Positions 11,658 through 21,524 of a stretch of DNA of 64,000 nucleotides are shown piece by piece (the first letter of the stretch is position 1; each line of letters starts with the position of its first letter). The notes below the pieces were generated by a model. It was not told where the DNA came from, ran no database searches, and saw nothing but the letters and a program-made list of their open reading frames with translations. The translations under genes were made by a program, and so were the position numbers. Source of the stretch: Cryptomeria japonica (Eukaryota > Streptophyta > Pinopsida > Cupressales > Cupressaceae); the NCBI RefSeq assembly GCF_030272615.1, contig NC_081405.1, positions 313,740,235 to 313,804,234 of the forward strand. The letters run 5' to 3'.

Positions 11658-11850
11658 TTGAGGGGCCATGGGGGCCACAGACCCACACCATGGCTATCGT
11701 GTCCCCATGGGGGCCACAGCACCCGTGGCATGGGGGTAGCCACTCCCATGGGAGACGCAACACCCATGACATGGGGGTTGTGTCCCCATGGGAGCTGTGA
11801 CTCCCATGATAGCCACCTCTATGCCATGGGCCAAGGGGGGGTTTCAATCC
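11658..11850. repeat. GC-rich CCATGGG minisatellite-like block
   Basis: A block much richer in GC than its surroundings contains many imperfect copies of CCCCATGGGGGCC or GCATGGGGGT-like words about 20-40 bp apart. Each contains the palindrome CCATGG or a variant. It is likely a decayed tandem array. Confidence 0.7.
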
Positions 11851-12456
11851 CCCTCTCTACAAATAATTTTTAAAAAAATAAAAATAAATGAATAATAAAA
11901 AAATAGATTTTATGAAAGAAAAACCCTGTACAATACAAAAAATCAGGATTTGAACCCCTAAGATATGGTATAACTGTCATTCCTCCTCAATCCACACTTG
12001 GAGATCTACAAAACAAAACCAAAAAAATAAAAGAAAAATCAGATCTAAGGATAAATTAAAAACCAGAGAGGAAGAAGGAAGATTTAGGAGAAACATTTGA
12101 TCTTCATGGCTGATTTGATGAAGCCAAAACACATTTGGAAAACTTGCATCAATAGCTTCCATGAAGGAGGCTAGGGTTAGAAAATATGGATAAATTGTTC
12201 AAATGAGAAAATAGGGTTAGAATTCCCCTTTCTTTCCATCATAATAGAAGTTAGGGTTTCCCAATGAAGCCCTAAGATCCAACAATGGAAATCAAAGCAT
12301 TATTCTAATGGATGAAAATCAATGTTCAACTCATTAGGTTTTGGCTAGAAAAAGTAAATAAGGAATTAAGCTAATTAAGTAAAATTAACCCCATGTTGGG
12401 GATAATGGTATTAGGTACCAATAACTTAGTTTGAAAAACAATTTGATATATAGCAT

Positions 12457-12500
12457 TTGGTGTGTGTGTGTGTGCGTGTACACATGTGTGTGTGTGTAAC
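12457..12500. repeat. (TG)n microsatellite
   Basis: Two TG runs are separated by CGTGTACACA. They lie inside the insertion in the Copia-C 5' LTR. Confidence 0.9.
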
Positions 12501-12954
12501 TATTGTCCAAGCATGAACCTGATGTTTAGTTGTAATAGAGGAGTAATAGTCATTTATTTAGTCATTTTTATTTGTGTGACTAATTATTTATTTGTGTTTC
12601 TTACCCGATGACCAAATTGGTCATTTATAGTTGTGTTGCAAAAAATGACTGGAATTTGGTCAATTTAAGTTGTGACTAAAAATTTTAGTCACCTGGTCAT
12701 TTATTTGCCATATTTCTACTTGTGATCTTAACCAGTGTTATATATTGAGAACTAATATTCTTTGTGGTTTTTCCCTTCTTGGGTTTTCCACATCATATCT
12801 GGTGTCCATTGTGTGATTTGTTGTGTGTATGTGTTTTCATGTTATATCTACTTTAATTAATTCTAACGGTTATTTCATATGTGTAAAATAATTGAAGAAA
12901 TAGTTTAAGTTGACAATTAATTCAACCCCCTCTCAATTGCTCAGATATTTAACA

Positions 12955-12968
12955 ATTAGTATCAGAGC
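12955..12968 (+). other. Primer binding site of Copia-C
   Basis: ATTAGTATCAGAGC follows the LTR terminus. It differs from the copia Met-tRNA site TTGGTATCAGAGC at one core base. Confidence 0.85.
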
Positions 12969-13032
12969 TTTGGTTCATTGGAAAATAGCTTAATTGCTTG
13001 AGGTAGATCCTGATCCAGTGGAATGTAAACTA

Positions 13033-13800
13033 ACAATTCATATATTTGAAGGATCCAACTATAGCTTCTAGAAAGTGAAGATGAGAGGTTACCTGATCTC
13101 TTTGGGTTACAATGCTTGGAAAGCTATGGAAAATAAGTATGTACAACCAACAAATGGTCTTATCACTCCAGATAAGATTCAAGCTTATGAAGAGAATGAA
13201 AACACAAGGTATGTTATCTTTAGTTTTTTATCAAAGATTGAATTGACAAAGGTTATTTCATTGAATACTGCTTATGAGGTTTGGGAAAAGTTGAGAGATA
13301 TTTATGAAGGAAACGACAAAGTTAAATTATTAAAGAAGCTAACAGTTAAGTGCAAATATTAGAACTTCAAAATGGAAGAAGGAGAAGATATAACTAGCTA
13401 TTTTTATAAGGTTGACAATGCAATAAATGAAATCAGAGAACTCAGCGGCACTTTGATAGATGAAGATATATTTGAGAATATTCTGATGTCTCTACCAAAA
13501 AGCTATAGTGACAAGATCTCTGCCATTTAAAAAACTTATGATCAGAAGAAGTTTATTAGGGAACAACTCTATGGTACTTTATCTACATTTGAGATAAGGA
13601 AGTTTGGAAAAGACAAATATAAATTGGTTTCTACCTTTAAAGCCTCTGAGGAAGATCCAAAAGATGAAATTTCAGATGAGATGGGAGAAAACTTTGTAAG
13701 TAAACTGAAGAAAGGAACTGACAAATACAAAGGTATGTTAAATCTTAAATGCTTTAGATGTGGAAAGATTGGTCATATAGCTACTAGATGTCCAGAAAAA
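13033..13800 (+). pseudogene. Copia-C gag
   Basis: The gag starts after the primer binding site with a recognisable FEGSNYSF region, then KMRGYLISLGYNAWKAMENK, YEVWEKLRDIYEGNDKVKLL and the LMSLPKSYSDKISAI segment, all typical of copia gag. An intact CCHC zinc knuckle, CFRCGKIGHIATRC, lies at about 13750-13791. In-frame stops occur near 13360 and 13528. The family role is to form the particle and bind RNA. Confidence 0.85.
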
Positions 13801-14240
13801 GGATCAAGAAAAAATTTTAGAGAAGGTAAAGGGAATTTTAATAAGGGAGTCTACTATGTTAAAGATGATGTTGGTATTTTAGATGATGAATCAGACTATG
13901 AAGATGGTGATTGTTCATTTTTGGTAGAAAAGGATGTACCTAAGATTGATATTCGTAAGACTGTTGCTACTGCCTTACATGCTAGAAGAGATAGAAATGA
14001 ATGGTTGATTGACGGTGGTTGTTCAAATCATATGATTGGTGATAAAAGTAAGTTTGTAAAAACTAAAAGTATGATGGAGGATCTGTTAGGTTCAGAGATG
14101 ATCAAACAGCACAAATTGTGGGAATTGGTTCTATTTCTTTTGATGAAAAACATAATATTGACAATGCTTACTATGTGAAGGGTTTGCATCATAATCTTTT
14201 GAGTGTTGGTAAAATGTACAAAAATGGTTACAATGTTATT
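13801..14240 (+). pseudogene. Copia-C protease region
   Basis: The frame continues from gag and reaches EWLIDGGCSNHMIGDKSKF at about 14000-14055. The catalytic triplet reads DGG where copia proteases have DSG or DTG, so an active-site neighbour is lost. A frameshift follows near 14075, after which the matching VRF/ISFDE/LLSVGKM region appears in another frame up to about 14215. Confidence 0.8.
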
Positions 14241-14359
14241 TTTTAAGATGATGGTTGTGAGATCTAGAAGGGATCCAAAATTGTTATTGCAACAGGGAAA
14301 AGCATTGGTGGAAACATGTATTTGCTATGAGGATCTAAAAAAAAATGTTTATTATCTTA

Positions 14360-15180
14360 GGTCAATGATAGTTGGCTCTGGCATCAGAGAATGTGTCATA
14401 TCAACTTTGATAACCTAATGAAGATTAGTTCATCAAGTGTAGAGAATGACTTACCAAGGTTGACCAAACCGGATAACAATATTTGCAAATTGTCAAGTTC
14501 GAAAGTAGATGAAAGGAACATATGGAGGAAAGGAGCAGTCATCCACCAGATTGTTGGACTTAGTGCACATTGAATTATGCGATCCTACCTGAACAAGGAG
14601 TATACAAGGTGAGAAGTATTTCATGTTGTTAATTGATGATTATTCTAGAATGTCATGGGTTGCATTTTTAAGAGAGAAGTCAAAAGCATTAGACAAATTC
14701 AAGATAATTAAGGCTAGAGTCGAAAATGAAGTTGACAGAAAGATATAGTGTTTGAGGTCTAACAGAGGAGGAAAATTTCCTTCTGATGAGTTTAACAACT
14801 TTTGTGAGAAACATGGTATTAGAAGGCAATTGTCTACACCTCAGATACCACAGCGGAATGGTGTAGTGTAAAGGATGAATTGAAGTATACAAGAGGTAGC
14901 GAAGATAATGATCAAAGGAGCAGAACTCCTAGATGTCTATTGGAGAGAAGCAATTCAAACAATAGTCTACACTCTTAACAAAATAGTGAAATATTTCAAG
15001 GTATTTGGAAGCAAGTATTATATCCAAAGAGATGAACATAATCTTGGAAAATTTGAGAGTAGAGAAAATGAAGGCATATTCCTAGGATATTCTACAAGGA
15101 GAAAGACATACTAGTGTTACAACAAAAGGCTAAACAAGATTGTTGAAAGTGTAAATGTGAAGATTGGTGAAGACATTTCT
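14360..15180 (+). pseudogene. Copia-C integrase and C-terminal linker
   Basis: The pre-integrase motif appears as LWHQRMCHINFDNLMKISSS. The core shows KYFMLLIDDYSRMSWVAFLR near 14610-14670 with the first catalytic Asp. The second catalytic site reads CLRSNRGGKF at about 14750-14780 where LRSDRGGEF is expected, so the Asp is changed to Asn. The third acidic site falls in a region with a stop (NGVV-stop-RMN). The C-terminal part has YFKVFGSKYYIQRDE, EGIFLGYST and CYNKRLNKIVESVNVKI, ending near 15165. Confidence 0.83.
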
Positions 15181-15389
15181 AAAGACTGACAAATTGGCAG
15201 GATATGAATTTGATGAATTCGTTGATAGAAAAAGGGAAGAGAAAACTAAAGAAGATGATGAAAAAGAAACTCAAGATACTCTCGTATCTACATCTAAACC
15301 CCCAAGATATGTTCAGAAAAACCATTCAATGGACGAAATTATTGGAGATAAAAACAAAGGAATTATCACAAGAAGCAAAGCAGCTCGAG

Positions 15390-16920
15390 AATAAGTTATG
15401 TTATGTTTATTGTCTGAGATTGAACCGAAATTAGTAGAAGAAGCCTGCAATGATCAAAATTGGATAAAGGCAATGAAAGAAGATATGGATTAGATTGAGA
15501 AGTTTCAAACATGGGAACTAGTTCACAAACTGGTAGATAAGAATGTAATTGAAACAAAATGGGTATTCCAAAACAAGTTGGATGAGGATAGAAAAGTTAT
15601 GAGAAATAAAGAAAGATTGGTTTTTCAAAGATTACTCACAGGTTGAATACATTGAATTTGAAGAGACATATGTCTCAATTGCTCGAATGGAAGCAATCAG
15701 GATGTTTCTTGCTTTTGCAGATTTAAGGATTTCAAGGTTTATTAGATGGATGTGAAATCAACATTTTTGAATGTAGATCTAAAAGAACAAGTTTACATTG
15801 AACAATTGGAAGGATTTAAGTTGAAAGATGATTTAAACATTGTTTGCATATTAAAGAAGGCCTTGTATGGATTGAAACAAGCTCCTAGAGCTTGGTATGG
15901 AAGGCTAGATAAGTATTTGATTGATCAAGGTTTTCAGAAGAGATCTGGTGACAGTAATTTATATTTCAAAACTAATTTAGGTAAAACCTTAATTATTGTA
16001 GTCTATGTTGACGATATAATATTTGGAGGAAATGAAGGCATGTGCAGAAAGTTTGCTAATGAGATACAGAAAGAATTTGAGATGTCCATGATCGATGAGT
16101 TAAATTTCTTTCTTGTTTTGCAAGTAAATCAGAATGATAAAAGAATTTTCATTTCTCAATCTAAATACATTAAGGAATTGTTGAAAAATTTTGGGTTGGA
16201 GAATTCCAAATTGGTGGGTACACTTATGATCGCCAGATGCAAGTTAACAAAAGAAGATAAATCCCCTAAAGCTAATGCAAGTCAATATAGATCAATGATC
16301 AGAGGACTGTTGTATTTGACTATTACCAAACCAGATATCATGTATGCAATTGGTTTGGTGGCTAGATTTCATCAAGAACCGAAAGAATCACATGTTGTGG
16401 TAGTAAAAATAGTTTTCAGATATCTAAAAGGAACAAAAGAGTTTGGTTTGTGGTACCCTAGAAATTCAGATTTCACTCTGACAACCTAAATTGATGGAGA
16501 TTAAGCAAGAAATTTTGATGACAAGAAAAGTACAAGTGGTGGAGAATTCTTTCTTGGCTCCCAATTGGTGGCTTGGTCAAGTAAGAAGTAGGAATCTATG
16601 TCTTTATCTATAGCTGGAGCGGAATATATTATTGCATCTTTATGTTGCTTACAGATTCTATGGATGAAGAAGATGTTGAAGGATATTGGTGTAGTATACA
16701 CTGAACCCATCTCAATTATGTGTGATAACACTAGTGCAATAAACATTTCTAAGAATCTAGTACATAATTCCAAAATAAAGCATATATCTATTTGATATCA
16801 CTTCTTAAGGGAAAAGGTGTTGGGTAATGAAGTAAAGATTGAGTATGTATCTACAAAAGAGAAGAACATGGATATCTTCACAAAGGCATTGTGTAAAGAT
16901 ACTTTTGAGTATCTATGGTA
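15390..16920 (+). pseudogene. Copia-C reverse transcriptase and RNase H
   Basis: Reverse transcriptase motifs run in order: WVFQNKLDED (about 15560), MDVKSTFLNVDLKEQVYIEQ (15746), LKKALYGLKQAPRAWYGRLD, the active site VVYVDDIIFGG (about 16000-16030), and LVLQVNQNDKRIFISQSKYI. The 247-codon stretch 15746-16489 is uninterrupted. RNase H follows with KKSTSGGEFFLGSQLVAWSS, SIAGAEYIIASLCC, MCDNTSAINISKN and the YHFLREKV and VKIEYVSTKEKNMDIFTKAL ending. Stops near 16488, 16502, 16590 and 16794 break it. The YVDD box is intact. Confidence 0.9.
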
Positions 16921-17184
16921 GAAGTTAGGGGTATTAGCCCCTCCTAGTTTGAACTGATGTACCTTTTTGATGTGCATTGGTCCGGTGAACAACTTGCATA
17001 TTTTTATAGACTAATGCTTGGGTGCTTCCTCTTAGGGGGAGCTAGAGTTAATTTCATGGGGGGAGTTATGTCATCCTTTGTCTTGATGTCAAAGGAGGAG
17101 AGATGCAGAGATGTGCAGATATGTTGATCTAATGATGTAGATAGAGTTATGTGTTTGTTGTTATTGGATGTTGTCATCAATGAC

Positions 17185-17195
17185 AAATGGGAGAT
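17185..17195 (+). other. Polypurine tract of Copia-C
   Basis: AAATGGGAGAT directly precedes the TGTTGCAG start of the 3' LTR. It is the expected plus-strand primer site and marks the LTR border. Confidence 0.75.
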
Positions 17196-18174
17196 TGTTG
17201 CAGATGTGTTGTTGATGTTTGTCATTAATGATTGTCATTGGTTTCAACATATAAGTTATTAATCTAGAAGATGTGTTTCAACTAATATTCAAGAAGATGT
17301 GTTTCAATTGATATTCAATGCAGAGTGATTGAGTTGATAGTGATACAAATTTCTCTATTGACCGAATATGGTAGTGATCAATTATATTCATGAGTATCTT
17401 AGTTCCATTCTTATTTTTGTTGTATTGGGTAGTGTTTTTTTTTTGGTCCGAATTAAGTCCAGAATTTGAGGATGAGTAACGACATTTGTGTAGCGTGTGA
17501 GTCATGATTTAGGTCTAGAATTTATGATGGATGTAACGTGTTGATCTAACCCATGATGTGTGTTGTGGTATGGTCTACTTCTCATTCCTTCCCACCATCG
17601 AAATGTTTAGTGTTGACCTATTTCCAATCTTCGTCTTGGATGACTTAGAAGATTATGTTTCCCAGAGACAGTATAAATATGTGGATGGTCTGAATGTATT
17701 ACACAATGGAAGATGTGCAAGATTAAAAAGGAAAAATCTAATTGATGTTGATGTTGACATGTGAAGTGTGTTGGTGTTGAGGCATTGGAAATTGTTTAGG
17801 TATTGCAAATGGTGCTATAGTGGTGAATTATCTTTTTCTTTCTTCTTCCTTTGATAATGAGCCTTTTTCTGGGCAGTGAGCCCTCCAATAGTGAGCATTC
17901 TAGAAGTGAGACACCCTTTGTAAAAATCACCTTAATCGGTGTCACCTTAACTAGTGTTATATGTTGAGAACTAACATTCTTCATGGTTTTTCCCTTCTTG
18001 GGTTTTCTATGTCATATTTGGTGTTCATTGTGTGAACTTTTGTATATATGTGTTTTCATGTTATATATGTTTTAATTAATTTTGATGGTTATTCTAGATG
18101 TGTACAAGAATTGAAGAAATAGTTTAACTTGACAACTGATTCACCCCCACTATGTGTTGTCTGTATATTTATCA
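17196..18174 (+). mobile_element. 3' LTR of Copia-C
   Basis: It starts TGTTGCAGATGTG after the polypurine tract and ends near TATTTATCA at 18174. A TATA box (TATAAATA) lies at 17672-17679. It is a near full-length copy lacking the insertion of the 5' LTR. It is followed within a few bases by ATTGGTACCAG (18179-18189), which itself looks like a primer binding site. Confidence 0.82.
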
Positions 18175-18204
18175 TGTGATTGGTACCAGTTTTGGTAAAT
18201 TGAT

Positions 18205-19080
18205 TACTGGAAGAGTCTACTTGCCTCACCTTTGAACATCCAACCCATAACTTCTTCTAAATTGATAGTTGACTTTTCTAAGGTTGATTCGGTACAGTAT
18301 CAAATTGGAGAAGTTTTTCTATCTTTCGCTAGATAGGACTTTATTCGTGAGTCACAGAAGAAGGATAAAATTATTGAAGAATTACTTAGTGCACTTCATG
18401 CTGCAATGCTTGAATGTAAATTAGATCTAGCTACCACCAGTCCTAATAAATACAAAGTGTTGATAAATTCCCTAAAAAATCACTCAAAACAATTGAAAGA
18501 AAAATATGAGAAAGACACGGAGGAAGACAAAGAGAAATTGTTACAAGAACTTAAAGGTAAATGTGAGATCGCATTTCAACAGCTCTCAAAACTCATCTCT
18601 CAAGGTCAATCATGTTTTTCAAATAGAAATGTACTTTTCTCATATAGTCTTCAGTGGCTAGATGCCACAAAAAGCATTAAATATTAAATCAACATTATTG
18701 AAGATGAAATCTGGTAAGCCTATGCCAATTACTAGTTAACTCGGGATCTATCCAGCTCTAGTAGATTAGCAATTAAAGAGCTCCATAAGAAATATTATGA
18801 GTTATGGTAGCAAAGAGATGATATCATTATTCCTTTGGGTCAATTGAGAGACATGAGCAATGAAAGCATATCTATTATGAATCGTTCTCTTTCCAAAGCT
18901 TTATAGTTCAAGTATTTTAACCCCATTTCAATCCAAGAAGTAGAGAAAATGCATGCATCCTTGTAGGTGCAGATTAAGTTCTTGATAAAAGCCATTTCAC
19001 ATTGGGACAAGCATAAAGATAATGTTCAAAAGATCAAGCAGTTCTCTAGTTAACTTGTTTGTCTCAATTGCAGGGGTTAA
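18205..19080 (+). pseudogene. Coiled-coil ORF remnant, probable 3' part of element B
   Basis: A broken frame can be read from about 18205, with PITSSKLIVDFSKVDSVQYQ, a 93-codon open stretch (18406-18687) rich in Lys/Glu/Leu heptads, and later QRDDIIIPLGQLRDMSNES and AISHWDKHKDNVQKIKQFSS, ending near 19045. It contains about seven stops. Its place before a polypurine tract and LTR, and its coiled-coil character, match the C-terminal part of the element J ORF. It could therefore be the end of B ORF2 cut off by Copia-C. The function is unknown. Confidence 0.45.
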
Positions 19081-19264
19081 GTTCATGAACATTTCTTTTC
19101 TTGGTTTTTCTCTTTGTCATTGTTGTTAAAGGGGGAGCAGCACAATGTTATGTTATTTATACAGAACTCTCAAATAGTTTCAGTTGTTGTTTCAGTTATT
19201 AGTTTTTAACTTCGGTTTTCTTTTGAGCAAACCTATACATTATTACTTTATGTTTCCACCAATG

Positions 19265-19278
19265 AAAAAGGGGGAGAT
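19265..19278 (+). other. Polypurine tract
   Basis: AAAAAGGGGGAGAT lies directly before the TGTTGGCC start of the LTR at 19279. It is the same type of tract as in element J (minus strand, 59789-59800). Confidence 0.8.
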
Positions 19279-19994
19279 TGTTGGCCTATTGTCGTTGATG
19301 TCATTGATGTAGTATGATCTGGCAGATATGGCATTGATGTGGTCCAATTTTCTTTGGTACATGTTTTGGTATATTCTTTTTCTTTGTAATATGTGCAGAG
19401 TTTGTACATTTTTTTTTGGTGTATATCTCATGCAGTTTCGTGATCTAGTAAGGCATCTTAGGTCTGGTCCCATCTGGAAATGTTGAAGGCATGTTATTTA
19501 GAGTAGTTTTAGATCTGGTCCTATCCGGATATGATGGAAGGCATATTCTACATGGTGTTTTGGATTCAAGAGCATAGCCGACATTGTATAAAGTTATTTT
19601 GTAGTAGCGTGTGTACATATCGGTCTCATCCCCTCTTTAATTGAGCCAACTTATTAAAGTTTTTGGTGCGAGTATATATAACCAATTGTTTTGCAAGATA
19701 TAGATATAGTAGTTGAAAAAATGCTACTATGTACATATTATATATGCAATGGTATTGCAAATGTGACTTTTATTTAGGCGATGTATATAAAATGGATCTA
19801 AAAGCATTTTGTGTACTTCAACGAAATTGTGTCTCATGCATATATCAGATGCAATTCTAGCAGTTCAATTTCGTATTCTGACTATAAGCCTATTATCCGG
19901 TAGTGAAGTTTTTTGTATTTGGGAAGTGATCCCCCACCGACAATGAGCGAATATTTATTCACCCCTCCCCTCTCAATACTTCGGATATTCAATA
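19279..19994 (+). mobile_element. 3' LTR following the B-like internal region
   Basis: It starts TGTTGGCCTATTGTCGTTGATGT and ends ATTCACCCCTCCCCTCT...GATATTCAATA at 19994. The last 45 bp closely match the end of the B 5' LTR remnant (7103-7147), but the rest does not align. This may be because the two LTRs belong to related but different families, or because the left remnant is too short to compare. Confidence 0.7.
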
Positions 19995-20275
19995 GCCATA
20001 GCCATCATTCCTAATTTGAACAATTTTCCTTTATTTTATTTATTTATACCTATGGTTACCAATTTGGTAATGTCTGATTACCCCCAATGCATGTTTGTGA
20101 ATGACCAGTAAAGATTGTTTGTACATAGTTGGTCATATGTGAATTGTCGCTATTATAGTGCATATATTAATGATATTTAAATAATATAGTGACAATTTAA
20201 TATTTAATTGTGAAATGTGGCTTACATGTATTTGATTTGATGAAGTTTGCTTGTTTTTATCTTTGGGGTTATTTT
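19995..20275. other. A/T-rich spacer
   Basis: This stretch lies between two LTRs. I see no gene, repeat family or regulatory motif in it. Confidence 0.6.
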
Positions 20276-21524
20276 GGGAGTGTAGCGTCCTAAAATTGCG
20301 ACACTTGCAATTTTGACTGCATTTCGGTCTTCACGATGGCGACGCAACACGCAACCTGAATGGAGACCTCGAAACCTGATTATGACACCAAAAACTGCAT
20401 TTTCTTGCACCCTAGCCTGAACCTCCTTTGCACCCTGCTGTCCCGGGAGGTGGGACCAGAGCGCCCAGCACCCTGGTCCTTCAGGACCAGGGTGCCCAGC
20501 ACCCTGGTCCCTGGGTCCTATTTTGGGCCCGGTCTCTTTTGGACTTTGGGTCTTTATGTTTGCAAATTGGAAAATTATCTTTCCTGGTCGGCCTAAGGTC
20601 GGGAAAATCAATCTATCAGCCCTAATTGACAAGTATATAAACTACATTTTCCTCTCTCATTTGGACATATACATACATGAGGGAAAAAGCGTGGAAACTA
20701 TACTCAAGCATTCAAGCATTCAAGCATTCATTCCAAGTCTCCATTCAAGGCTAAGTGTTGCATTCAAGACAAGGATTCAACCATTGAAGAGGAGATCACT
20801 TACAACACATTACATGCTACAACATACAACATACAACAAACAACAACATCTATACCTTCGCACATAAGGATACAAACATCCTTACAACAAGGTATTAGTA
20901 CTTGTTTTACATTACATACATTTACATTTACAGCAATTTCTCATTTCTTGGTTAATTCCAAAACCGGGGTTTGAACTAAAGGCAAACCCCTAATCCCTAA
21001 CCCCCCAATCGTCTTCGCTTTTCTGTGTGTAGGTTGCAGGTACGCAGCTGAAATTGAAGATCTGGAATCCTTGTGCAGAGACAAACAGATCCCCCTTCGT
21101 TTCGCGGATTTTTCGGAGGACCGTGGCGCCGGGCGCCATCGTCCCGACAACTTTTGCTCAAATTTGCAGGACAGCGCCGTATCGACATTTTACTACTAAT
21201 TCCAGGTCCGCAGCTTCATCCTATATCCCTATCTTAGTTTATAAGCGAATCTTTGTCACTTTCTATGCATTCCTAGCTTAATTCTTCTATCAACATTCTT
21301 TACAAAAGAGGGTAGCCTTGCTTTCTTAACCCTTGAAACACATTTAGCATCCAATCTTGCATTGTGTGGGATTGGATCTTGTGGGTTTCAACCCCTCTTT
21401 TGAATGTAAAGTCTCTCCCTTAAGTGAAAACCATCAACCCTAGTGAACCTCCCTTCTCTCTCCGTGGAGTTGGAAGAGGGGAGAGCAACTAGGGTTCGAT
21501 CGCGATTTTCCGCTTTATAGGGAG
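20276..21524 (+). mobile_element. Solo LTR of gypsy family F with GGGAG duplication
   Basis: The LTR spans 20281-21519, begins TGTAGCGTCC and ends CGCTTTATA. It is flanked by an exact 5 bp duplication GGGAG (20276-20280 and 21520-21524). It is homologous to the element F LTRs: the start TGTAG(C/T)GTC.TAAAATTG, a GC-rich hairpin block, a TATA box (TATATAA, 20634-20640), CATTCAAGACAAGGATTCAA, and the purine-rich end. No internal sequence is present. Confidence 0.88.
20468..20495. repeat. GC-rich inverted repeat in the F solo LTR
   Basis: GCACCCTGGTCCT (20468-20480) and AGGACCAGGGTGC (20483-20495) form a perfect 13 bp inverted repeat with a 2-base loop. It sits upstream of the TATA box. The two LTRs of element F have different GC-rich hairpins at the same place. 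Confidence 0.85.

Larger units (their letters stand above)
11427..12719. mobile_element. Insertion in the Copia-C 5' LTR
   Basis: This segment has no counterpart in the 3' LTR. From left to right it holds microsatellites, GC-rich CCATGGG-type repeats, an A/T-rich segment, a TG repeat, and a right end that reads CACAAGTAGAAATATGGC on the minus strand. That end resembles CACTA transposon termini (CACTACAAGAAA-type). Next to it lie repeated TGACTA, TAGTCA and TGACCA words, typical of CACTA subterminal repeats, and a palindrome at 12672-12692. I cannot find the matching left terminus. Confidence 0.5.
10732..12954 (+). mobile_element. 5' LTR of Copia-C, carrying an insertion
   Basis: Alignable pieces with the 3' LTR include GTCATTAATGACTGTCAT near the start, TTGACCGAATATGGTAGTGA, GATGTGTGTTATGGTATGGT, a TATA box (TATAAATA at 11218-11225), and TTTTTCCCTTCTTGGGTTTT near the end. 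The terminus is ATTTAACA at 12954, before the primer binding site. The start was placed by comparison with the clear TGTTGCAGATG start at 17196; here the first bases are mutated. Confidence 0.8.
10732..18174 (+). mobile_element. Copia-C, Ty1/copia element with two LTRs
   Basis: The 5' LTR (about 10732-12954) and 3' LTR (17196-18174) are alignable over their full length except for a 1.3 kb insertion in the 5' copy. Between them are a Met-tRNA-type primer binding site, gag, protease, integrase, reverse transcriptase, RNase H and a polypurine tract. All domains contain stops or frameshifts. The outer borders are blurred and I cannot identify a clear 5 bp target duplication. Confidence 0.88.

Noticed and set aside
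12672-12692. Palindrome GTGACTAAAA...TTTTAGTCAC as a separate MITE
   Set aside because: It is short and one of several related words beside a CACTA-like end, so it is better read as a subterminal repeat.
20360-21281. Small open frames in the F solo LTR
   Set aside because: They lie in a non-coding LTR and do not match each other in the homologous F LTRs.
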